A stretch of 63,830 bases of DNA from Ectocarpus siliculosus. Its lineage: Eukaryota > Sar > Phaeophyceae > Ectocarpales > Ectocarpaceae. The number at the start of each line of letters is the position of its first letter. Position 1 is the first letter of the stretch. The notes below the pieces were generated by a model, which worked only from the letters and a program-made list of their open reading frames with translations, was not told where the DNA came from and did not search any database. The stretch spans positions 1,875,829-1,939,658 of the forward strand of contig FN649727.1 of the NCBI GenBank assembly GCA_000310025.1, written 5' to 3'. Position numbers and translations under genes: made by a program. This document shows, piece after piece, positions 20,801 to 31,023 of this stretch.

Positions 20801-23309
20801 GTGACGCTGGGGGCGGCACCGGCGACGTTGATGGTGGTGTTGGCGGTGACAGCGAAGGGCCGTGGGAAGAGGCGAAGCACCGGGCGTGGACTTTGTTGGT
20901 TTCGCCTGTTATCGTGGCAGTGGTAGCGGGCATCGTGATATGCACGACCGAACCCCTCCAGGACATGCTGTTCCACAACCCGCAGGCGCTTCTGCGCCCT
21001 CTGGGAGGAGCAATCCAGGTGCTTAATAGCGGTACTGCTCCGCGATTCTCCCACAGAAAACCGCCCTCCCGTCACATGTTCGGGTCAGCAGAGAGAGAGG
21101 CTTGGGTTATTGGAGATACATTTAGAGAGTGCCGAGGCTCAGCAACGCGAGACACACAAGTCCGTGACAATGGTCCACTCTGATCTCTGTTCAGCCGGAG
21201 CCGACATTGTGTTTTCATCGTTTCGTCCCGAGAAAACCGGAAAGTTCATCCAGCGACACTACAGTGTCGCTAGAACGGAAGCCCGACTTTTCTGATCTCT
21301 TCGGTGCCCGAGAAATCGGCCGGACAAAATTTACTTTCCGCAATCCTTGTGTCAACCGGTCAAAATTTCGCCGCATAAGGAAAGAATGCCCGCACGAGAA
21401 CCTTGAATGTGCGTAAGTCAGACCACATCAAGAGCCCTTCCGGCCCCCCGCCGACAGTCGTCGACCTCTTGCGATTGCCAATACCTTCCTGTTGTCACTC
21501 CGGCATATCACCGATACCTGTTTTGTTGTCACTCCGCATGACCAAATTTTTTGTCGCTCCGGATGAAGGCGGTGGGTGTGCCAACGGTGACGGTTTCATC
21601 GTTGGTGATGGCCGGTTCTCTGGTGGCGGTTTCGGCGGTTGCCAACGGAGCGGCACCATCTGCGGGGGGGCACGAGGCCGCCGTGCCGATTTGGCGTCGA
21701 CCCCGATTCGTCATGGGCTTCTTGCTTGTCTTCCTCCGCCTTATCGCTGTGAGCTTGCGTGATTCTTTCTTTCTTTTTTCTAAATATGTGGTATAGAGCG
21801 ATGAATCAGTCTCCATTAGATATGCGTTTCTCTATTGTTCTTTGTGTTGGCGGATGTACATGTGTGTGATGTTTTTTGAGAGACAGGTTATCAACAGCGA
21901 GCGAACACGTTCCGTACAGCAGAGAGAAGTTGCAATGACGACCTGCTGTACGGGGGTCGACATTCGTGTCTGATGCATTCGGTCTTTCTTTCGTTGGTGA
22001 TCGTCTCGGCCACCTCCTCAAGCGCCATTTTCCTACCAGCACACACGGCACGGAAGGCGAAATCCGAGCACAACGAGAGAACGGAGAGAACGTCAAGTTG
22101 TCTCGCAATTTCAAACGCGAAGAAGGTTGTGCGGCCACCGGCCACTCAATCAGAGAGAAGAAAGGACCGGATAGACGTGTATGTGCTCATCGCGTAAATG
22201 AAAAGGACGGGGGTTGGACCGCGTGCAGAGAAGCCCCGTGCAATGGTAGTGCTACGCAATAAGATTCTAGCTCTGTTTCTTCTTGTGACAGTTTCAACCT
22301 GTGTTTTGTCTCGGGCGACCAATCGTGTGGCGTCCCGTGTGGTGCTCAGATCCCCGCTGCGTTCTTCGGCGTTTTCTGGGGGGCAAAGACGTACAGCTCG
22401 GTGATGGGCGAGAACCGGTTAATGCACCTCATCCTGTTGGTGGAGTTCGCCATGCCTACAGCGACGGTGAGAAGGCTGGTCTTTAGTCTACCGTGGTTGT
22501 GCTTCCTTTGTATTGTCTGTCCCCCGGCGGGACTAGATCGGAGCCTACCTTGTGCTCGTAAACCCTTCCGCTATCATCATGCCACAGCAGCATCAAATAG
22601 AATAGCATGTTGGCAAGCATCTGGTTTCTTGGTCAGTTGAGAAACACGACACTCCCCCTTTGGTATGTGTGAGCGGTGACCGGACCATGTACACCCCCTC
22701 TTGCTTGCTGTTTTTGTTGGTTCGGTACCCGTCCCGATTGATGTCACTTCTCCGTCGTCGCCGCCCTGCGTAAACGAACTCCGAACGCCACTCCGACCTC
22801 GCCTTGTTGCAGGCGGTAGTAAAACCTTGCCCCCAAGTAACTATGCATAGTTGATCCGCGCAAGTCCAATCCTCCTTCGGACCATCGGTGCCGCTGTCTC
22901 TTGGGTAGGTTCTGGGAAGGCGCTAGGACATGACGAGTCTACTTGCTGACAATGTCCGAGAGATCGGGCCGACTCCGTTCGAAGTAGATGACATGCTCGA
23001 CGCATCAGTTGCAGGCGATATTTGACTTTTTTTTTTTAATGAAATTATGGTTTTCGCTGGGTTAAGACTGTGTAAATAGTCTTGTTTAGTCATGACTTTC
23101 TCTTCCATCTGTCGTCGATAAGATTTCGAGTATTGCATTTGCACGAAAAAAATTTCCTCGTGTCGTCGCAGATCATGATCCCCCTCCTTCACCAAATTCG
23201 GTTGCCGAGGACGGCGGGCTTCATCTCACGACTACTTGTGTGGCAGTACGCAGCTTCGAGCATAACCGTGAGCTTCTGGACCGCCTTCGCCATAACGATG
23301 CTGTATTAA
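14815..23309 (+). CDS. Auxin efflux carrier (PIN/PILS-type) family membrane transporter A
   Basis: Seven exons: 14815-14923, 18966-19278, 19655-19730, 20116-21018, 21569-21748, 22350-22466, 23172-23309. Phases close to 611 aa. The layout fits the PF03547 membrane transport family: five N-terminal hydrophobic helices (exons 1-4 start), a large hydrophilic loop (exon 4, about residues 180-440, with an Ala run and many Gly/Asp/Ser), then five C-terminal helices. Diagnostic segments are ATGMIFIFLAVWQ, SSVMGENRLMHLILL and LVWQYAASSITV. The role is probably efflux or intracellular transport of a carboxylate such as auxin; the substrate is not shown. Exons 3, 6 and 7 have exactly the same lengths (76, 117, 138) as in the two paralogues at 34.9-42.9 kb. 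Intron 1 is 4 kb because it hosts a pogo-type element and other repeats. The loop is about twice as long as in the paralogues. Confidence 0.85.
15344..15900. repeat. Probable dispersed repeat with tRNA T-arm-like segment
   Basis: Within intron 1 of carrier A. On the minus strand near 15528-15545 is GTGGGTTCGAGACCCAGG, which resembles a tRNA T-arm, but no full cloverleaf can be built around it. Open frames on both strands have no family match. I take it as a degraded repeat, possibly SINE-like. Confidence 0.25.
16931..16996. repeat. Short inverted-repeat element (hairpin)
   Basis: Perfect 15-bp arms TAGAAGCCGAAATCA (16931-16945) and TGATTTCGGCTTCTA (16982-16996) enclose about 36 bases. It looks like a miniature inverted-repeat remnant inside intron 1 of carrier A. 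Confidence 0.7.
17011..17125. repeat. Two-copy tandem duplication
   Basis: Two diverged copies of about 55 bases sharing GCCGCGGC(G/A)(T/C)AAGAGGGG(G)TAA, at about 17029-17060 and 17080-17115, in intron 1 of carrier A. Confidence 0.5.
17582..18901. mobile_element. Non-autonomous pogo/Tc1-mariner-type transposon
   Basis: Terminal inverted repeats begin CAGTAGAGGTCCCTGTT at 17582 and end with the reverse complement AACAGGGACCTCTACTG at 18901. Both sides carry a TA target duplication (17580-17581 and 18902-18903). This is the signature of pogo/Tigger-type elements. Both ends carry arrays of TTTAAGGCCGG-like motifs (about five or more on the left to 17745, several on the right from 18745), and a 32-bp near-perfect palindrome around GGCCGGTACCGGCC lies at 18742-18773. 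No transposase core is present, so it must be mobilised in trans. It sits in intron 1 of auxin-carrier gene A, about 60 bases upstream of exon 2. Confidence 0.85.
17871..18398 (+). CDS. Cys/His-rich open frame inside the pogo-type element
   Basis: A 175-codon frame. The first 60 residues hold a regular Cys/His pattern (CAAGELC, HECRGGCGGRLHGVC, RICVSC) like a zinc-binding finger of PHD/RING type. A Lys-rich nuclear-signal-like stretch (KVGKGKRKGSATEGG) follows. After about residue 100 the frame is low quality (a Phe run from poly-T), so the original protein is probably cut by an internal deletion. I read it as a relic of an element-encoded DNA- or chromatin-binding protein; function unknown. 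Confidence 0.35.
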   Translation: MPCAAGELCTLPEKTQVAPHGHECRGGCGGRLHGVCGERDQDGEYETARICVSCIASKQKQATSDASKVGKGKRKGSATEGGGTAGPKKTKPADHPDQFQQLSRQSLLCQFGRSVALDRMQEHSCFFNHRVPLLLHAEDVFFFFCVPSLLDGEILTCATHVDRCRFLWRIYVLSN

Positions 23310-24336
23310 GGAGCTACGGACAGCGCATGCCGACGTTTTTGGGGCGGATTTTCTCTAATTAGTTGCTCCCCGCGTGTTTTCGGGGTAGCACGAAGGGAAG
23401 GGACGGTGATAGATAGAGGGTCGGGGCGTTGTCCTCTTGCTCACTTTGACAGACCTTGGTTGGAATATCTGTCTTCGTGTGGCAGGCGCGGGGTGGGTGG
23501 GGGGGGGCTCGAACCCTCGAGTTAATAACATGATTCAGCACCGACCACAAAACGCATTTTGCGTGTAGACTCGACCCGCAACCATTTTTGATCTTGCTTG
23601 GTGTGCTCGCGTTGGTGTCCGTGGCTGGGGGAAAAGAAGGCCAGGTGGGAGGAGGAGGAGGAGGAGGGGAAGTTGTTGATTGCTTCTTCCTGGCCATGCG
23701 TGCGAACTGCTCTGTGCTCGTTTTGGTTCCTGCGGGTACCATGACCACTCTCGTTGTTTGTGTGTGTCGTCGTATCGGTTTCTTGCGCCTCTCGGTGTAG
23801 GATTTGGACGCACCAGCGTGTCCCGCACAGGAGGAAGAGCCCTGCAGGTTTTTGTTTTATCTTTTTTTTTCTCCGGTCTCCTTCTGCGCGGTGCTTGCCT
23901 TCGTTACCTTCATTTCGACGGCGAGAAGGATTCAGCCACCCCATGCCCTCGTCGAGGGGCGTTCTAGGTCGAATCTTGTGCATGCACGACGGTTTATCGT
24001 GTGGTACTATGATTACTTGCTTTGAAACTATTTAATCGATGTTTGCGGTGAAGTACAACTAACTATTATAATTATATTCCAATCGTTCTTGGAGGGAAGA
24101 TGGAACAACGAGACGCTGGCTTTTACGAAGCCGTCTCTTGGAAAGCTTAGCTGAGCTGGGCTATCTGAGACGTTGAATGACGGTTGTGAAACTAGAGCAA
24201 GTGCACCGCACTCACTTCCCAACATGGGTGAGCGTCAAAGGTGCAATTCCCCAGAGTGCATTGTGGTCAATGGTACGTTGCAGACCTTCTTGATTGCGTT
24301 CTGCAACGTATGCGGCGGGGCTGGAGCAGCCGCTAG
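23310..24336. other. Downstream region of carrier A up to the LTR element
   Basis: No gene seen. The minus strand at 23500-23530 has GAGGGTTCGAGCCCCC, another tRNA T-arm-like piece without a cloverleaf. A GGA-rich patch is at 23647-23672. The last four bases, CTAG (24333-24336), are the left target-site copy of the retrotransposon. Confidence 0.5.
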
Positions 24337-24807
24337 TGTCACGGTAGCATGAACGGGCGCTAGATACTGAGATTCATTCCGTTTCACGATGGTTTGAGGA
24401 GGGCTAGGGTATACCCCAGGGTGTATCTGAATCATTGGCGGGGCCCCTCTAGAGCTCCGCCTCAACACGTGTTTTGGGTGCTCGCTCACTGTTAACACGG
24501 CCAATCTCGGAAGAGGAACTTTGACCCACCCGCTAAGAAGCAACCAGTCTGTGACTCAAAGCATGAGAGGTAGATCTGGATAGATGTTGCCTAGACCCCC
24601 CTTGCTAATCCCACCTTGATTAGACCCACAGGGCTAGACCCACCGGGATTATATCCCTTTTACTAGCCCCCAACTTGAATCCAATGGTAAGATACCATGA
24701 AACTGACCATGAAATGGATGAAACTAATTGAACCCTAGCCAGTGCTTGTTACGCTAACACATGAGTGAGCTACCCTAAACGATAGCGTTATAACCACTGC
24801 TGTGACA
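24337..24807 (+). repeat. 5' LTR
   Basis: Direct-repeat partner of 33629-34096, bounded by TGTCAC and GTGACA. It carries ACTGCTGTGACA at its end, where the 3' LTR lacks CTG. Confidence 0.95.
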
Positions 24808-24825
24808 TGGTGGAGGAGTAGGGAC
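24808..24825 (+). promoter_or_regulatory. Putative primer-binding site
   Basis: TGGTGGAGGAGTAGGGAC begins directly after the 5' LTR. A leading TGG complements a tRNA 3' CCA end. The matching tRNA is not identified. Confidence 0.5.
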
Positions 24826-26162
24826 AACTTTAGTTTTGTTTACACGCAGGGGCGTTTACTTTTGGCTCAGTTGCTGCTTGCTTCAACTGACGATCTCTTT
24901 TAGAGAGGTTGGATTCGCTCACAATCGTGTAGAACTCAATCGCTACCACCTCGGATACAGACCTAGTTTTCGATGAAATGGGCCCCTCGTAGGGGTATCG
25001 AAGACACTGACTGGTGGGTTAAACCCTGTGCATGGTATCGCTCCCCGTGGGGGGGGGGGATTATGATCCTTCAGAACGTAACACAGCGGACACGCGAATC
25101 TACAACCAAATGCATGCACGAAAAATCTTTTTTTGACTCCCACTCTAAAACCAAGAGGGGAGATTTGTTGTAGGAGCAGACGGAAACAAATCAAGGTTTC
25201 GAAAGTAGTCGAATTTGTAAAGTCGTTGTTAGGGTATGCATAAATTGCCACGGAAATACGGAGTCCCCTCCCAAGCGGGAGCATGAGTAGCCACCACCTC
25301 GGCACTCTATCGAAGCTAGGTGTTCACACAAAGTCTTACCAGGACTAGTCTAGAGAGAGCAACGCAGAGACAAGGAGCGAGGTGGACACTGTGAGGGCTT
25401 CGAGTGGTTTGCCAGTTGGAGGAGCGGCAAACAAGTTTGGTATTTCGGTCTTACAATCAGCGAGCCGTGGAGGACCCGAGAGGGCCGCCCAACAGCAGCA
25501 GCAGTTTTACGAGGGAGTGCGCTGCTCCATCGCGGTGCTAGAGGAACGCCGGGAGTACGGACGCGCGTGCACACCACTGAGCGGTACGTGTGGGTCGATA
25601 TGTGTGGGTCGATAGGCTCCGATGCACGTTGGGTGTAATACTGGTAGCGATCCAGTAGTGATTGTTCCACCTCTGCCGTTGGGTTGCTGGGGTGATTGCA
25701 GGCGGCGGGAATTTTATTTTGAGCATGGGTGCATACATGGAGGCACACGCCAATTCGCCATCTGATGTACAAAAAGCGACCGGTGTCTTCGCAGGCACGT
25801 AGCCATTACGGCGCCGAGGTTGTCGCGGATACACGGCACAGTGCATGCAAGCTGAGATGTATGTCAATCACGAGGGCAACACACGGAAATATCACAAGGC
25901 AACACACGGAAACGTTTTTTTTGCATGTCTGATACTTGTTCAAAGTACCCTATCACCAGGGTCCTTGATTCGGTGCGGCATGCTCACCGGATGTTGGGCT
26001 GCTGTGTACTGATACCATGCAGAGACATATCAACTGAGATATACGGATCATCTGGCATACGACATAACTGCATGCATGAAATGATCACAGCCCAGCAGGG
26101 CACATGGTATACAAACCAATTGCTGTTTGGTAAAACCAATTGATGCTCGTTGTGGATGTGCA
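24826..26162. other. Retroelement interior without recognisable coding
   Basis: This is where gag would be expected. I see no zinc knuckle or protease motif. A plus-strand frame at 25382-25615 has a Gln run, and TACGTGTGGGTCGATA-like sequence is duplicated at 25585-25615. The sequence is either highly diverged leader/gag or replacement DNA. Confidence 0.4.
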
Positions 26163-26325
26163 TACAGTAGTGGGCCCTCTATAGTGCCGGGTAGTGTCCA
26201 GAGAAAAAAGCGGCACTATACCGGGCACCGGCGGTATTCAGAATAGTGCCTCAGTAGTGCCGGTACGGCACTATTGAGGCTTCGAATATCCCTCAGTAGT
26301 GCCGGACCGGCACTACCGAGTAGGT
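26163..26325. repeat. Pogo-type terminal repeat with subterminal palindromes
   Basis: TA (26163-26164) is followed by CAGTAGTGGGCCCTCTATAG, similar to the first bases of the element at 17582. Further in lie two palindromes built on TAGTGCCGG: CCTCAGTAGTGCCGGTACGG...TTGAGG (about 26247-26279) and a second around GTGCCGGACCGGCAC (about 26291-26322). This is the 3' end of the element whose transposase is read on the minus strand up to 28345. The partner end is missing. Confidence 0.7.
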
Positions 26326-26505
26326 GTTGATTTCATGGTGCAGCGCTCAAGCTTTGCGGGGCCAACAAAGTACGATGTGGATCGTGGATCGAATACGTGT
26401 ATTATTAGTGGACGTCTAAGTCCTCGTTGCCCTCCTTCGATGTTGCCAGATAAAAAAAGACAACAGAGAACCACGACAGGGAGCGCACCGCACGAAAAAT
26501 AAACG

Positions 26506-26900
26506 ACCATTACACACTCTACCACAGCTGTTCTCCCCGCCCTCGCAACGTAGCAGCAACTCTTTCATGTCTGCCTGGCGCACCCCCTTGGATGTCGCAA
26601 GAAAGAATCAAAACAACCCCAAGAACACAAGCACGACAGGAAGCGCACCGCACGGAAAATAGATGACCATTACATACTCTACCACAGCTGTTCTCCCCGC
26701 CCTCGCGACGTAGCAGCAACTCTTTCATGTCTGCCTGGCGCACCCCCTTGGATGTGACAAGAAGAAACGGTGACAGAGAAAAACACGACAGGAAGCGCAC
26801 CGGAAGAAAAGCAAACAACCATTGCAACATTGCATCACCAGCTGTACCCCTCAACCTTACTCGGTAGCAGCAACAAACTCTCTCATGCCTGCCTGGCGCA
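26506..26900. repeat. Tandem copies of the transposase 3' end
   Basis: Units start near 26506, 26666 and 26818 (ACCATTaCAcACTCTACCAC...), spaced about 160 and 152 bases. The last is the genuine 3' coding end of the transposase (minus strand, RQAGMREFVAATE). The first two are extra, frame-broken copies, and a partial copy precedes them at about 26452. Confidence 0.75.
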
Positions 26901-28345
26901 CCCGCTTAGCGGAATGCTCTGCAATCATCGCCATCTTCGCTTTCGTTAGGAAGAACGCCGCGTCTGCGTTGCCACTCTCATCTGCTGCGGCTTCCAGGAC
27001 GCTGAAGTGAGGCGATAGCTCAGCATAATCGGGTGGAGCACGGCGCTCGGGCCCCGTGTTGTCATCGCCACTGCCCTCCCCTTCGTCCTCCTCATCACCG
27101 CCGGTAGTCACGCGCGTTCCAGCCAGCAGTGCCGCCATTTCGTCCACTGCGTCCAGTCGAAGAGCCTCCGCCACCTCCTCGCCGTCCTCGATGGTAGCCC
27201 ACCCCTGAATCGCCCTCACCGCTTCTCCCTCGACCGGCTTTCCGGGTTCGATGTCGAGTTCTGCGAAGAGCTCGCTGATGTCCTCGTCTACGGTGCCGGC
27301 TCCCTGCTTGTGCGCGTCGCCGACGCTCGTGCTCAAGTTGTTGACGGTCTCCGTGAGAGCCTTCAAGTCAGTCTCGGCGATGCTGAACCGGGTCTTTCCG
27401 TGTTGTTTGGTGAGCTCAGCCGCCATCTCTGGAGGAAGCGTGTCGGCCTTGACAAAGCACCTGGTCCCAGGTAGCAGAAAATGCAATGCATCCGTTTTGG
27501 GGCGGACAAGCGATGTTGGACGGGAGTGACGAAGAAAACTCATAGGGATGCGAGAGAGGACCCTTTCGTAGAAGAGAAAAAATGGGCATATCCGGATGCT
27601 GCAATACTCAGTCGAAAAAAAAGGAAGAAACCTATGCGACACTGTCCGTACAACTGTCCCCACGTATCGCACCACCAAAGCCACGCGCACTTGAGGGAGC
27701 TGGGAAAAAAAACAGCGATGCCACATGTTCAAACCTCACCTGGCGATATCCTGGGCGGTGACGCTGGCCCATGCTTTCTTGAGAAGTTCTGCGGCGTCCC
27801 GCAGATGAGGTTGGTGCCCTTGCGCCAGCCCCATTGTCCCGGCCTTCATCTTGCGGGCTTTCGCCTGGGCGCGAAGTGTGTCAGCCACCAACATAGTTGA
27901 TGTCTTCACATCGAGCCACTCCTTCCTGAAGACGACTTTCGTCTTGGCGATGATCCCCAGATCCATGGGCTGGTGTACGGAGGTGCACAGCGGAGGGTAG
28001 AACTTGATGGTCACTTGCCCCCGGACATCCACGAGATCAGCGTGAGAGGCACAGCCGTCCATCATCAGCAGCACAGGTTCGTGAGTGAAGTGCCGAACGA
28101 ACGGAAGGAAGACTTCAAGCCACCACTTGAGGAACGTCGCAGAGTCGGACCACGCGTTGGCTTGCGAGAAGTACTTAAGAGGTGAAGGCGCGCTCTTGAA
28201 GCAGCGGGGTTCCTTTGCCTTCCCGATGATGGCCATGTCAACCTTCGCAGTGCCGTCGGCATTGCAGCACATGAAGGCAGACAGTCGGCCCTTGAAGTAC
28301 ATGCTCTTTGAACCCCGCGCCGTCTTCCCCCCCTCGCCGTCTTCC
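26857..28345 (-). pseudogene. Pogo/Tigger-type DDE transposase, 5'-truncated
   Basis: Two exons on the minus strand: about 28345-27740 and 27470-26857, joined by a GT-AG intron with matching phase. Exon 1 contains the DDE_1 core: AFMCCNADGTAK, then LLMMDGCASH with the second catalytic Asp, and CTSVHQPMDLGIIAKTK with the third. The first catalytic Asp and the CENP-B-type DNA-binding domain should lie further 5' and are absent, as the frame breaks near 28345 at a duplicated CCGTCTTCCC. Exon 2 is a hydrophilic acidic C-terminal tail (EDEGEGSGDDN). The remnant is not functional as seen. It sits antisense inside the LTR element. Confidence 0.8.
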
Positions 28346-28436
28346 CGACTGCTATGTCGTTACACTGGGTGCTGCACTACGATCTTCCATTACTTGCCTC
28401 GACCATGGGTGGCATATTCTCATCACCACACCTGTG

Positions 28437-28876
28437 TCGTTACCATACTTCCCTGCCGATCCATTATTTCTGTGTCAGGTGCAAAAACATGGATTTCATC
28501 ACCAACACCTCGTACACCCGAACCATAACGACCGTAGACAGCAGGGTCATTCGGAAACATTATGACGGAAACCCGCAGCAAGACACAACGACCTTTACCG
28601 TCANNNNNNNNNNNNNNNNNNNNNNNNNNNNNNNNNNNNNNNNNNNNNNNNNNNNNNNNNNNNNNNNNNNNNNNNNNNNNNNNNNNNNNNNNNNNNNNNN
28701 NNNTGTGGTTGAACGTGACGGTAAAGGTCGTTGTGTCTTGCTGCTGGTTTCCGTCATAATGTTTCCGAATGACCCTGCTGTCTACGGTCGTCATGGTTCG
28801 GGTGTACGAGGTGTTGGTGATGGAATCCATGTTTTTGCACCTGCCACAGAAATAATGGATCGGCAAGTACACAGGT
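28437..28876. repeat. Long inverted repeat flanking the assembly gap
   Basis: The left arm (about 28437-28603) and right arm (about 28716-28876) are near-exact reverse complements over roughly 160 bases, for example CCGATCCATTATTTCTGTG against CACAGAAATAATGGATCGG. A 100-base N run (28604-28703) separates them. The right arm abuts the RT remnant. It may be a real hairpin that collapsed the assembly or a chimeric join. Confidence 0.85.
28604..28703. other. Assembly gap (100 N)
   Basis: A run of exactly 100 N, the usual placeholder for a gap of unknown size, inside the LTR element between the arms of an inverted repeat. Confidence 1.
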
Positions 28877-28882
28877 CACTTC

Positions 28883-29620
28883 GTGAAAAGCGAATTTCTA
28901 TTGCCAGAGCTCGAGTTCTTAGGGGTCATGGTCGGAAGGGATGGAACTCGACCAGCACCATCGAAAGTGACAGCCACACAAGAAATGGAAATGCCGTCGA
29001 CGGTGAGAGAGTTGAGGTCCTTCCTTGGACTAGCCAACTATTTGAGGGGGTTCGTACCCAACTTTAGCGCCATCGCCGCTCCACTATCAGACATCCTGAG
29101 AAACAAGGAATTTAGTTCTAAACGAGCCCGTAACGAACGAGTCGTCATGAGACCTCCACAAATTGAGGCGTATATGAAACTCGTGGAGAAACTGACCACA
29201 TACCCAGTGCTGGTACTACGTAATTGGCTGGAACCCTTCACGCTACATACGGATGCCAGCTTGATCGCGGCAGGGTCAGTCCTGACACAGCAGGTGGAGA
29301 ACAGAGAGGCTCCGGTCGGATACGCCAGTAAAAGGTTGTCCAGGTCAGAGCAAAAACTGTCGTCAAACGATCGGGAGGTTCTGGGAGTGTTGTATGCATT
29401 AGACCATTTCAAGATTTACCTTCAGCACCGTCAGTTCACTCTCATCACGGACTGTGCGGCCCTGATGTGGCTCTTCACTAGCCAAAACCTATCGTCAAAG
29501 ATGCACCGTTGGGCGCTAAAGATGATGGCGTATGATATGGTCTTGAAGTGGAGAAGGGGAACAGACCATGTCGTTCCAGACGCTCTCTCTAGACTCCGGC
29601 GGAAAGGCTCTGGCGAACCC
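28883..29620 (+). pseudogene. Ty3/gypsy RT C-terminus and RNase H
   Basis: An open frame starts mid-domain with FVKSEFLLPELEFLGVMVG, the RT palm-to-thumb junction of Ty3/gypsy. The YxDD active-site part of RT is missing. ELRSFLGLANYLRGFVPNF is the connection. RNase H follows, with its acidic residues in LHTDAS, NDREVLGVLYALDHFKIYL and LITDCAALMWLF, ending at HVVPDALSRL. The frame runs on without a stop into the next region. Confidence 0.9.
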
Positions 29621-29829
29621 GATGTCGACACCACATTACCGGGTGATGGAGCTGGCGAAGTAAGGGGGAGCGGGCCGGCAGGACCAGTGTTGGAAGGGGT
29701 TCCTCTCCAAAGGATGGCACAATCACAACTTGCGGAAGAAGAGGAGAGAAGTGACTTACAACCGGAGTCAGTCATGCTCAACAAGGAAGACATCAAACTC
29801 GATGGAATCTGCTTAGCTGACCTGGGGCC

Positions 29830-31020
29830 AACAGAGGTCGATGACAGAGAAGTGGAGAATCTCAGTGTGTTCTATGCATTGCAGATCACACCTGATGCGT
29901 TGACACCGAGGGACGAGGAGTACGTAGCGGCGTATCAACAAGCACAAGGTCTCTTTACACTAAGACAGCCGAGGGCGGCTGTTCTCGGTCGAGGGGCAGG
30001 TGGAGCATTACAAGCCGTTGAGGGTATGCTGGACGTAACATGTGTGATTGACTCTGATTGGAAAACCATGGAATGCATCAGAGTCAACGGAGGAGCCGGT
30101 GATGCGACATTGATTCGTCAGAGTCCGACAAACGCCACAAAATCCTGGAGTATAAACCCGAAATCCTCATTGGCAATGCGTGCGCCATCGAGGATGGTCC
30201 AGACGAAGGAGCGAGGACAGGGCGAAATGCAGACAACATTGTGCAGATTTTCGTGTCGTCCCCCATCCAGATTCTGGTAATGGAGAGTCCAGTAGGCTTT
30301 GCAGGGTCAGAGAGATGGAAGAACATTCTTCACCCAGAACTGCACCTGGCGGGCTGTGAAACGGCAACAGCGTCTCTGTCAGCGACAGCAGTCGGGATAC
30401 CCACAACAAAACGGAGAGTGTTTGTGGTAGCAGTCAAGAAGAGCGGGGATCCCAATTTGACAGCTAAACTATCTCAGTGGAAGAAGAATGTGGAGAGAAC
30501 CGCACCGTCGACACCCTCGGTGCCTTTTTGAGAAGACAGGGATGCTTCTTCTTGAAACGGGGACGTCAGAACAAGGAGATATTCTCGTTTGAGGAGCCGG
30601 TGGTGACGGTTACAAGGGAACACATCATGGGCCGTAAACCCCTATCAACAGCTTTTACGGCACACCCCAACGACGCAGGGTAGTTGTAGAAGCGCAAGAG
30701 CTATCGTGGAAAGATTACGTGAAGCTAACCACCAACCGGGACAACTACGAGGTACCACCAACTCTGAGAAGATGCGATGTAGCTCGAGTGATGCAAGAGC
30801 ACACATTAGCGCCAATGCTGAGAGAAGTTCTGAATCTCCTACAACTGAAAGGAAGGCCGAAGCGTCTAATGGATGGTAAAAAGAACGCAGAGACAGACCA
30901 CACCAAACAAGTAGACGAAGATCTGCTCATCGACTTGGCCAGCTTGTATCAGGAAGATGCGACGGTGGCGGTGGTGACTAGGGTAGTTCCGTCGACCGTC
31001 ACGTCGACCGCACACGTTTT
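29830..31020 (+). pseudogene. Cytosine-5 DNA methyltransferase-like domain in the retroelement, frameshifted
   Basis: Between RNase H and integrase. The first frame gives AAVLGRGAGGALQAVEG (29975-30025), like C5-MTase motif I, then CVIDSDWKTMECIRVN (motif II). After a frame change near 30120 come EILIGNACAIEDG (possible motif IV with the Cys), IVQIFVSSPIQILVMESP (like the motif V 'ENV' segment) and GIPTTKRRVFVVAV (30393-30434, motif VIII region, normally QxRxR). After another change near 30500 come GAFLRRQGCFFLKRGRQ and IFSFEEPVVTVTREH (motif IX), then a Leu-rich end. The order and spacing fit PF00145. Substituted key motifs and at least three frame changes mean this copy is dead. Identity is from pattern reading only; an unrelated linker is the alternative. 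Confidence 0.6.
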
Positions 31021-31023
31021 AAG

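Noticed and set aside
23500-23600. Possible tRNA gene on the minus strand
   Set aside because: A T-arm-like piece is present but acceptor and anticodon stems cannot be formed.
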